52,523 nucleotides of DNA, taken from a virus. Positions 24,366-29,488 of the stretch are shown in pieces; the stretch's first letter is position 1; each line of letters begins with the position of its first letter. Below the pieces are notes generated by a model. That model did no database searches, was not told the origin of the DNA, and worked only from the letters and a program-made list of their open reading frames with translations. The position numbers and the translations under genes are program-made. The DNA lies in IMG/VR virus record IMGVR_UViG_3300030117_002380, positions 3,069-55,591 of that record; one strand, given 5' to 3'.

Positions 24366-25514
24366 TTACCTATTTTCCTTCAATATTTTTTTAAATTCTT
24401 CATGAGAAGAGGATGCTTCAATATAATTTTCAATAGCCAAACCTAAAGCTTCGTTAGAAACTAAGTTTTCTGGCGAAATGCCGTGATCTGTATTTGTTTC
24501 TACAGCACTTCCTGTAAATTCAAAAGATGACTTATAGTGCAAGCCAGATAAGCTAATAATTACTGAATAACCATTCCATTTAAATTTTCTCAATCCTCGA
24601 AAGTGAGTTTTTATGAACGCTCCGTTTTTTCTAAAATGACCTTTTACTACATGAAAAATAGGTTTTGTATTGCCGTTTTCATTAATAACCTTTTCTCTAT
24701 CATTAAAAAAATAGGGCGTTCTTTCCATATCTATTGCAAAAGTCAACGCATCGCTTCCCTTTTTCACACGAATTGAAATACCGCTTTCTTGTGCCATTGA
24801 ACCATTTACCGCACTCCAAAAATAATTTTTAACCGCTTGATCAATAGTTATGTTTCTGCGTTTACAGTCATCAACTAATATTACTGGATACCTCCATTGC
24901 ATCCTAACAAAAGTTGTAGCTTTTTTGCCTTTTCCAATTCGCATCGGGGTAGGCTCACAAAATTTTAAAGGTGTAAGATTTCCTTGGTCATCTAAAGATA
25001 CATAAATTTCTTCTGGTATTTGTTGATTTTTTTTCGGGCATTGATAAAATAAACTTAAAATATATGTTTCGTGATTACTTGGTTGCACATTGACCATTTT
25101 TTTTACTTTACGAAAAGTAAAAACAGACAACCAATAATATTCTTCAGGAGAGCGTTTGGCTTTTTGCGCCTCTTGATCCCTATTTTGTAATTCTTCTTTT
25201 CGTGGAGGGCCGAAAGCCATAGCGCCAAAAGCTGGCGTTTTATCGGGCGTAAAATACCCACTACTCTCATCATAGGAAGTTTCAAAATCTGAATTAAAAA
25301 CAGAAACACCTATTTTGCTAAATAATTTATAAGCATCTTTGTTTGTTTTTTTTGTATTCTTTAACGCTTTAAAAGCATAATCAAGATTATCTAAAAGATC
25401 ACCAAGATAATAGTGTGCGCCGTAGTGCGATTTACTCCGTTGTTTGCCCTTTTTTCTGACTGGTTTTTTCTTTGCGAATAAACGCCAAAACCAGTTTTTA
25501 AAAAAATTAAACAT
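24366..25514 (-). CDS. hypothetical protein, 382 aa
   Basis: The longest accessory protein of the minus-strand region. The N-terminus (F-N-F-F-K-N-W-F-W-R-L-F) is an aromatic amphipathic helix followed by a basic patch (K-K-K-P-V-R-K-K-G-K-Q-R), as in proteins that sit on a membrane surface. The rest is mixed alpha/beta without a motif I recognise. It is last in operon 2, after a Fis-type regulator, and is followed by a terminator. Confidence 0.6.
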   Translation of the reverse strand: MFNFFKNWFWRLFAKKKPVRKKGKQRSKSHYGAHYYLGDLLDNLDYAFKALKNTKKTNKDAYKLFSKIGVSVFNSDFETSYDESSGYFTPDKTPAFGAMAFGPPRKEELQNRDQEAQKAKRSPEEYYWLSVFTFRKVKKMVNVQPSNHETYILSLFYQCPKKNQQIPEEIYVSLDDQGNLTPLKFCEPTPMRIGKGKKATTFVRMQWRYPVILVDDCKRRNITIDQAVKNYFWSAVNGSMAQESGISIRVKKGSDALTFAIDMERTPYFFNDREKVINENGNTKPIFHVVKGHFRKNGAFIKTHFRGLRKFKWNGYSVIISLSGLHYKSSFEFTGSAVETNTDHGISPENLVSNEALGLAIENYIEASSSHEEFKKILKENR

Positions 25515-25519
25515 TGCAT

Positions 25520-25777
25520 CTACCCCTCCACGGCTCTCTTTTTTCTACGCTTAATCCAATAAGCAAACGCTTGATAACTATCAAAGCCTAACAGCTTTGC
25601 CGCCCTTGTTCTTTGCCCCCTACCTTCACCAACTTGGCGCAAAGCCTCCTCAATGTAATCATCAACCAAAGTATCAATCGCAGCAAAGATATTCATATCT
25701 TTCCTGAACTCTGTCGGGACAACTTGTTCGGGTTCTAACTCAACAGAAGAACCATTAATATTAATCGTGATTTGCAT
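25520..25777 (-). CDS. Fis-type helix-turn-helix protein (paralogue B)
   Basis: 85 aa. A-I-D-T-L-V-D-D-Y-I-E-E-A-L and A-A-K-L-L-G-F-D-S-Y-Q-A-F-A-Y-W align with the equivalent positions of the protein at 23346, supporting a common Fis/HTH_8 origin. A TTGTTCGGGTT copy on the plus strand (25724-25734) lies in the gene and encodes E-P-E-Q-V, a peptide also seen in the neighbouring gene. It overlaps the upstream gene by 17 bases. Confidence 0.65.
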   Translation of the reverse strand: MQITININGSSVELEPEQVVPTEFRKDMNIFAAIDTLVDDYIEEALRQVGEGRGQRTRAAKLLGFDSYQAFAYWIKRRKKRAVEG

Positions 25778-25952
25778 CTCTGCTCCTCATAAAGTTCTCA
25801 CGGTTTCGATTTACTTGCTGATCCCGCATCCAACCCGAACAAGTAACCGCTAAATGTGCAACTTGTTCGGGTTCAATAACAGCAACAACTTCACCGTCCT
25901 TTTCCCGTGTAATGTAAATTCCGTTTTCATCGGTAAACCAAAGAACACTCAT
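25761..25952 (-). CDS. hypothetical protein, 63 aa
   Basis: N-terminal beta-hairpin-like part (V-L-W-F-T-D-E-N-G-I-Y) and charged C-terminus. It holds two TTGTTCGGGTT repeats in inverted orientation (25832-25873), encoding E-P-E-Q-V and C-S-G-W. The start overlaps the stop of the 34-aa zinc peptide as ATGA. Unknown function. Confidence 0.55.
   Translation of the reverse strand: MSVLWFTDENGIYITREKDGEVVAVIEPEQVAHLAVTCSGWMRDQQVNRNRENFMRSRDANHD
25832..25873. promoter_or_regulatory. 13-bp inverted pair of the TTGTTCGGGTT repeat
   Basis: AACCCGAACAAGT (25832-25844) and ACTTGTTCGGGTT (25861-25873) are perfect inverted copies separated by 16 bases, inside the coding sequence of the 63-aa gene. Protein binding as a dimer or an RNA hairpin are both possible. 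Confidence 0.7.
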
Positions 25953-26053
25953 GCCGCTTTTTCCCTCCTAAAAAATTTTAACCAACATCTCGCGCACCAC
26001 CATTGATTGCGATAGCTGCAACACGCAGGAACACCGCACTTGTTGCACTTCAT
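25949..26053 (-). CDS. 34-aa cysteine-rich zinc-ribbon microprotein
   Basis: Begins at the ATG at 26053, overlapping the upstream stop as TGATG, and ends overlapping the downstream ATG as ATGA. Cys3/Cys6 and Cys20/Cys23 give a C-x-x-C...C-x-x-C zinc site with W-W-C-A-R-C-W around the second pair; Cys11 and Cys12 are extra. Such short treble-clef or ribbon proteins usually bind nucleic acid or host protein. Support comes from perfect coupling on both sides and the cysteine spacing. Confidence 0.6.
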   Translation of the reverse strand: MKCNKCGVPACCSYRNQWWCARCWLKFFRREKAA

Positions 26054-26145
26054 CACCACCACCCAGCACTAACGCCAAAAGTCCAACAAAAACAAATAAC
26101 GCAAATAACTGCGAAAATGATTTTATCCTCATGTTTCTTAATCAT
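26053..26145 (-). CDS. 30-aa single-span membrane microprotein
   Basis: ATG at 26145 overlaps the stop of the cyclotransferase-like gene (ATGA); its stop overlaps the next start (TGATG). After M-I-K-K-H-E-D-K there is a hydrophobic segment I-I-F-A-V-I-C-V-I-C-F-C-W ending in G-W-W. Length and topology are those of a tiny membrane effector. A competing 54-aa frame is open nearby but is not coupled to its neighbours. Confidence 0.5.
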   Translation of the reverse strand: MIKKHEDKIIFAVICVICFCWTFGVSAGWW

Positions 26146-26543
26146 GCCGCAACCTCCGCATCACGCAACGCAGAACGCAAAAAATAATCATCAAGGCCAA
26201 AATCCTCATAGCCTTCTTTAATCATGCCGTAGTAAAAATTGCTCGGCTTACTAATCTCGCCCTTGTTGCCGTTCATGTCGTAAATCCACCAGTCACCGTT
26301 TACCTTGCGCCTGTCATACAATCGGGGGTATCCCTCCAACTTATCAAGTGCGCGTAAACAATCGTGCGAAATATCCCACAAAACTACAGGCAAAATACAA
26401 TCCCTGTCCTTGCGAATATCCGCAACACCGCGAAAAATTAATCGGGTATCGGGCAGGTAAAACCCGCCCAACGGTTTAGCCTTCGGGCAACGCTCACGCA
26501 TCGCCCCTCGGTTCATGTTCATGCCATACGCTAGATAGTACAT
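26142..26543 (-). CDS. gamma-glutamylcyclotransferase-like (AIG2/GGCT) protein
   Basis: 133 aa. The opening Y-L-A-Y-G-M-N-M is the substrate-loop Y-x-x-Y-G-(S/M) motif, and Glu70 in L-D-K-L-E-G-Y-P is the general acid/base of the GGCT-like fold. The enzymes cyclise gamma-glutamyl groups to 5-oxoproline. In a phage it might remove or process isopeptide-linked glutamate made by the amidoligase at 29489, an association known from comparative genomics of amidoligases. First gene of minus-strand operon 2. Confidence 0.8.
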   Translation of the reverse strand: MYYLAYGMNMNRGAMRERCPKAKPLGGFYLPDTRLIFRGVADIRKDRDCILPVVLWDISHDCLRALDKLEGYPRLYDRRKVNGDWWIYDMNGNKGEISKPSNFYYGMIKEGYEDFGLDDYFLRSALRDAEVAA

Positions 26544-26558
26544 AATAACTCCTTTTAA

Positions 26559-26599
26559 CTAGACCTCTTGTATATATCCCAAAAAATCCCAATTGTAAA
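26559..26599 (-). promoter_or_regulatory. promoter of minus-strand operon 2 with tandem operator
   Basis: Minus strand: TTTACA (26599-26594), 17 bases, TATATA (26576-26571). The spacer is almost entirely two TGGGAT units (26591-26586 and 26581-26576), one helical turn apart. CTAG (26562-26559) follows 8 bases after the -10, then TTAAAAGGAG leads to the ATG at 26543. Confidence 0.7.
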
Positions 26600-26643
26600 T
26601 AAAAAAATTTATGCAAACACCTCCTATATAATCAGCAAACCCA

Positions 26644-26677
26644 TGTTATGATGGTTTTGTAAGGGAAATTAATCTAG
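26644..26677 (+). promoter_or_regulatory. candidate extended -10 promoter for the zinc protein
   Basis: TG-T-TATGAT (26644-26652) resembles an extended -10; CTAG (26674-26677) occurs 21 bases further on, more than at other promoters. No -35 is clear. It would be divergent to the operon 2 promoter at 26571-26599. Confidence 0.3.
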
Positions 26678-26692
26678 CAAAAAGAAAAAAAA

Positions 26693-26905
26693 ATGACATA
26701 CAATCGGCTGTTGCATCGGTGGAACTTTCTGCACCAACCTTGGGAGATGGATGACCCGCTCCCTTGTCCAAATTGCGGCGAAAAACCAAAATTAGGCGGA
26801 CCTCGAAGCTACAATGTAAACCCAGAAAAATACGGTCATCGGTACGGGCGCTTCTGCTCCCTCCGTTGCGGGGCCAGCTTTGCAAATAAATACCTAGTAA
26901 AATAA
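26693..26905 (+). CDS. zinc-finger-like protein, 70 aa
   Basis: Cys25/Cys28 (C-P-N-C-G) and Cys55/Cys59 (C-S-L-R-C-G) form a plausible zinc site across a basic, Tyr-rich linker. The leader between CTAG and ATG is A-rich (AAAAAGAAAAAAAA) with no Shine-Dalgarno of normal quality. Expressed divergently from operon 2; likely a small nucleic-acid-binding or host-modulating protein. Confidence 0.55.
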   Translation: MTYNRLLHRWNFLHQPWEMDDPLPCPNCGEKPKLGGPRSYNVNPEKYGHRYGRFCSLRCGASFANKYLVK

Positions 26906-26928
26906 AAAAGGGGGGCTAAATGCCCCCC
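26904..26928 (-). terminator. intrinsic terminator, minus strand (also hairpin on plus)
   Basis: Minus strand: GGGGGGC (26928-26922), loop of 5, GCCCCCC (26916-26910), then six T (26909-26904). It ends the leftward transcript of the genes at 27406-26961. On the plus strand the same hairpin follows the gene ending at 26905 but has a poor T-tract. Confidence 0.75.
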
Positions 26929-26960
26929 CCCCTAATCTTTTGCAATGTGTTCGGGTTATT

Positions 26961-27116
26961 TTACGCAGCCTCTTCTTCTTCATTTCTTAAATTGTGCGCC
27001 TTGTCCTCCAGAACAGACGCAATATCTTCCGCAAAATCGTCCGACAAAATTCCATCTCGAAACAACTTCGCCCAATGCTCCAACGCTTTTCCAAAGTATT
27101 CTTCGCGCTTTGTCAT
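26961..27116 (-). CDS. acidic microprotein, 51 aa
   Basis: ATG at 27116 overlaps the stop of the upstream gene by one base (TGATG). The sequence is soluble, helical and ends in N-E-E-E-E-A-A. A GTGTTCGGGTT repeat (26947-26957) lies just past its stop and before the terminator. No family recognised. Confidence 0.5.
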   Translation of the reverse strand: MTKREEYFGKALEHWAKLFRDGILSDDFAEDIASVLEDKAHNLRNEEEEAA

Positions 27117-27406
27117 CACGCGGCCTCCATCTCATATTTAATTGTTTCTTCAACGTGATCCGCTAACTCTTGCCAGTCAACTTCGCGCAAAGCCGCGTTG
27201 ACCAGATCAGCAGCAAAGCCATTCTCTGGAAGATGTTCACAATCCTCCATAAGAGACTCAACATAAACACGAACCATGTCCCACGTAACAGGCTCAAGCA
27301 ATTCACCCTCACGAAACCGTTCAAGGTAGTGTTCTTTTAAACTGTCGTTGTACCACAAGCCACAAAGCCATGTTTCGTAGTTTTTCCAACCGTTATATTT
27401 AGACAT
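27116..27406 (-). CDS. DUF7249-like phage protein, 96 aa
   Basis: The opening Y-N-G-W-K-N-Y-E-T-W is the hallmark of a small phage/plasmid family (usually N-G-W-x-N-Y-E-T-W) with no assigned biochemical function. Acidic and helical after that. It has its own operator-bearing promoter at 27437-27465 and leads a two-gene leftward transcript. Confidence 0.65.
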   Translation of the reverse strand: MSKYNGWKNYETWLCGLWYNDSLKEHYLERFREGELLEPVTWDMVRVYVESLMEDCEHLPENGFAADLVNAALREVDWQELADHVEETIKYEMEAA

Positions 27407-27424
27407 TTTATATACTCCTCTATA

Positions 27425-27465
27425 CTAGACAATTCCTGTCTATCCCAATTAATCCCATGCGTCAA
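27425..27465 (-). promoter_or_regulatory. promoter with tandem TGGGAT operator
   Basis: Minus strand: TTGACG (27465-27460), 17 bases, TAGACA (27442-27437). TGGGAT units at 27457-27452 and 27447-27442 have period 10 and reach the -10. CTAG (27428-27425) is 8 bases past the -10, followed by GAGGAG before the ATG at 27406. Confidence 0.7.
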
Positions 27466-27497
27466 GTATAAAGATAAAATATTTTATGTTTTTTGTG

Positions 27498-27537
27498 TTG
27501 ACACTATTTGCCGTGCATGATAAAAAAATTTATCTAG
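27498..27537 (+). promoter_or_regulatory. divergent promoter for the genes at 27571
   Basis: TTGACA (27498-27503), 17 bases, TAAAAA (27521-27526), then CTAG (27534-27537) 7 bases later and AAGGAG (27557-27561). The spacer lacks TGGGAT, so this promoter may escape the control proposed for its divergent partner. Confidence 0.55.
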
Positions 27538-27570
27538 TAAAGAGGAAATCACTGAAAGGAGATATGCGTG

Positions 27571-27888
27571 ATGAAACCAACAGTCAAACAGTTTAAAGAG
27601 TACGTTGAAGAGCAAAGCGATCTGGAAATCAGATGGTACGGCAAGTATCATGGTCGCTCTTGCCATGAGGGCATCGCTGTCACAGGATTTCTTGGAGATG
27701 GCGGTGCGCTTGTCGAGCGTATGAAAAACGATGGCCTACGCCTTGGTCGTTGGAACCACCAAGACAACCTCGGCTATGATCACATCATGTCGTGGAATGT
27801 CGGTCGGCTTCGTTCGGAAGAAGAGAGCGAGCAGCCCAAGTCCAAGAGGGAAGTGTGGATGGACGCAGTTAAGGACGTGAGAGTGTGA
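27571..27888 (+). CDS. hypothetical protein, 105 aa
   Basis: ATG at 27571, 9 bases after AAGGAG; the GTG at 27568 (6 bases after it) is an equally good alternative start. Soluble, with a beta-rich middle (I-R-W-Y-G-K-Y, G-I-A-V-T-G-F-L-G) and an acidic, then basic tail. Composition is noticeably more GC-rich than the minus-strand genes to the left. No family recognised. Confidence 0.6.
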   Translation: MKPTVKQFKEYVEEQSDLEIRWYGKYHGRSCHEGIAVTGFLGDGGALVERMKNDGLRLGRWNHQDNLGYDHIMSWNVGRLRSEEESEQPKSKREVWMDAVKDVRV

Positions 27889-27890
27889 CC

Positions 27891-28097
27891 ATGAAATATC
27901 AAATCTTAGGTTACGCGGACACTTGCGGAGCAGAGCTACTTCACGAAACTAGCGACTACAATGAAGCAAAAAGTTGGGTCATTGGATACGTTCGCTTTGA
28001 TGGCCTGCTCCAATCTGGATGGGAAGAATTGCTGATCCAGAACAAAGACGGAGAACCCCAAGCCACCTTTGATGATTGCGGGTGGACGCATTATTAA
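27891..28097 (+). CDS. hypothetical protein, 68 aa
   Basis: Start at ATG 27891 or at the coupled GTG 27885, which overlaps the preceding stop. Compact alpha/beta, acidic, Trp-rich (S-W-V-I-G, S-G-W-E-E, C-G-W-T). Followed by the strong terminator at 28144. Function unknown. Confidence 0.55.
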   Translation: MKYQILGYADTCGAELLHETSDYNEAKSWVIGYVRFDGLLQSGWEELLIQNKDGEPQATFDDCGWTHY

Positions 28098-28143
28098 TTC
28101 ATCGCCCAAAGGATAAACCCGACAATTTGTTCGGTTTAATTAG

Positions 28144-28167
28144 GGAGGCCTGCGGGCCTCCTTTTTT
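28144..28167 (+). terminator. intrinsic terminator before the terS-upstream repeat region
   Basis: GGAGGCC (28144-28150), loop TGCG, GGCCTCC (28155-28161), then six T (28162-28167). The next base begins the first TGACAAT repeat. Confidence 0.85.
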
Positions 28168-28405
28168 CGTGACAATTCGTGACAATTTTGGGCGTGACAA
28201 TTCCTGTCACGATTGTCATTGTCATGACATACTCAACAAAATCAATAGGTTAAGCCATTTGTGACAATCGTGACAGAAATCCAAATTGTCATAAAAAGTT
28301 GATTGTTTTCAATATGTTATACGTGACAATTTTGCTACCCCCCCCTATAGGGGGGGATATATATAATCCCCCCCTGTCATGTTGTCATCAGTCGTGCCTG
28401 TCATG
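28168..28405. repeat. TGACAAT/TGACAG iteron-like cluster upstream of terS
   Basis: About fourteen copies of (C)GTGACAAT(T) or its TGACAG/TGACAT variants in both orientations. Direct copies: 28168-28177 and 28178-28187 (perfect tandem), 28193-28202, 28260-28269, 28269-28276, 28322-28331. Inverted copies: 28204-28211, around 28212-28226 (two), 28285-28292, 28374-28381, 28381-28388, 28398-28405. The gap is non-coding and ends 80-90 bases before the terminase small subunit gene. A packaging (pac/cos) site, an iteron origin or a repressor-binding region are the main options. Confidence 0.75.
28338..28374. repeat. C8-TATA-G7-(AT)-C7 homopolymer hairpin
   Basis: Eight C (28338-28345), TATA, seven G (28350-28356), an 11-base AT stretch, then seven C (28368-28374). 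The G-run can pair with either C-run, giving two mutually exclusive hairpins. It sits inside the TGACAAT repeat cluster. Confidence 0.75.
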
Positions 28406-28488
28406 AATATGGGAAAACTTGGGCTTGAATCCGTAGCCAGATAGCGGTATTCTGATAACACGATAAATTATTCGGGTTGAGCCAGCAA

Positions 28489-29013
28489 ATGCCAAAAGTA
28501 GGTGAACAGACAGCCAAAGGAGAAAAACGCTTAACGCCTCCGCAGCAGAAGTTTTTAGATAATTACATTCATAAAGATATGACTCAAACCGCAGCAGCAA
28601 GAGCAGCAGGATACAAGAACCCGAACGTTTCTGCTGTGCAGCTTCTCAACCATCCCAGAGTCAAGGAACGTATGGAGGAAATGCGGCAAGAGCTTGAAGC
28701 TAAATACGGCGTGTCCATAACCAAATCTGTTCGGGATATGCAACGACTCAGAGATGAAGCTTGGCAAGCAGGAAACTTTGGAGCAGCAATTAAAGCCGAG
28801 GAACTGCGCCTCAAGGTGACGGGTCTTATGGTGGCCCGTAGTCATGTAACCCATGAACACGTCGATAATATGAGCCGTGAACAAATCGTTGCACAACTAC
28901 AAGATTTTATGGATCGCGCTAAAAATCGTATGATTGATGTAACACCCGCAAAAAATCCCATAAAACCCGAACAAATCCCTATAACAGACTGTAGCGGCGA
29001 AGCCGCAAAGTGA
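28489..29013 (+). CDS. terS: terminase small subunit
   Basis: 174 aa. L-T-P-P-Q-Q-K-F-L-D-N-Y, T-A-A-A-R-A-A-G-Y and the downstream V-K-E-R-M heptad region match Terminase_2-type small subunits, whose N-terminal HTH binds the packaging site. ATG at 28489 is used; the TTG at 28477 is possible, and neither has a good Shine-Dalgarno because a TTATTCGGGTT repeat (28468-28478) occupies that position. A TTGTTCGGGTT copy also lies near the gene's end (28964-28974, encoding P-E-Q). The gene is 6.7 kb from the large subunit, an unusual separation. Confidence 0.8.
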   Translation: MPKVGEQTAKGEKRLTPPQQKFLDNYIHKDMTQTAAARAAGYKNPNVSAVQLLNHPRVKERMEEMRQELEAKYGVSITKSVRDMQRLRDEAWQAGNFGAAIKAEELRLKVTGLMVARSHVTHEHVDNMSREQIVAQLQDFMDRAKNRMIDVTPAKNPIKPEQIPITDCSGEAAK

Positions 29014-29451
29014 AGGCTGCGCTCCGTGCGGGGGGCGGGGGCGGGGCCTTACAGCCCCCAAATCGGGCCGTTAGGTGGGGTTTTTCGGGTTTCGGGAGTC
29101 GGGGCTTAGGAAACTTGTTCGGGTTATCAGCGGGCCTCCCAGCGCCTCCACTGCATATATACATATTATCGAAATTCGGGCCGGGGGGCGACTTGCCGGG
29201 GATAACAACCCGAAAAATTGTTCGGGTTAGTTTACCGGGGTCGGACTTCACCGGGGCATCGGGATCGGGATTTGGGACTCTCCCTGTAGTATAAACCGAA
29301 CATATTATAGCCTTTACGCAACACACAAAAAACCGGCAATTTTTCGATTTTTCCGCCAAAAATAACCCGAATAATTGTTCCAAATAATCCCATTATTTAC
29401 TAGACTTTCCCATAAAAATAAGGCAATAATACTAAAGAAGAAGGGATAATA
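29014..29451. other. GC-rich, G-run non-coding island with repeats
   Basis: About 300 bases (29014-29310) are far more GC-rich than the rest of the window and strongly G-biased on the plus strand, including runs G6-C-G5-C-G4 near 29030-29046. It holds TTGTTCGGGTT at 29115-29125 and 29218-29228 (the latter paired with AACCCGAA at 29207-29214) and TTATTCGGGTT on the minus strand at 29374-29364. Open frames here (29010-29294 plus, 29383-28979 minus) are low-complexity Gly/Pro products and are not supported as genes. Confidence 0.6.
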
Positions 29452-29487
29452 ATGTTCCTGATTCGTTCTAGCAAAAGGAAAAACTAA
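29452..29487 (+). CDS. possible 11-aa leader peptide before the amidoligase
   Basis: ATG at 29452 with a purine-rich GAAGGG upstream, 11 codons, stop TAA one base before the amidoligase ATG. It contains the CTAG and AAAAGGA stretch that elsewhere serves as transcription start and ribosome binding site. It could be a translational coupling or attenuation leader, or chance. Confidence 0.25.
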   Translation: MFLIRSSKRKN

Positions 29488-29488
29488 A

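Noticed and set aside
26003-26221. 72-aa plus-strand frame opposite the micro-genes
   Set aside because: His/Thr/Gln-rich antisense product; the minus-strand frames are coupled end to end.
29010-29294. 94-aa plus-strand frame beginning with GTG at the terS stop
   Set aside because: GTGA coupling is suggestive, but the product is Gly-rich and low in complexity within a compositionally odd island; kept only as a finding about the region.
28979-29383. 134-aa open frame on the minus strand antisense to the end of terS and the GC island
   Set aside because: Pro/Gly-rich low-complexity product, no coupling, explained by high GC removing stop codons.
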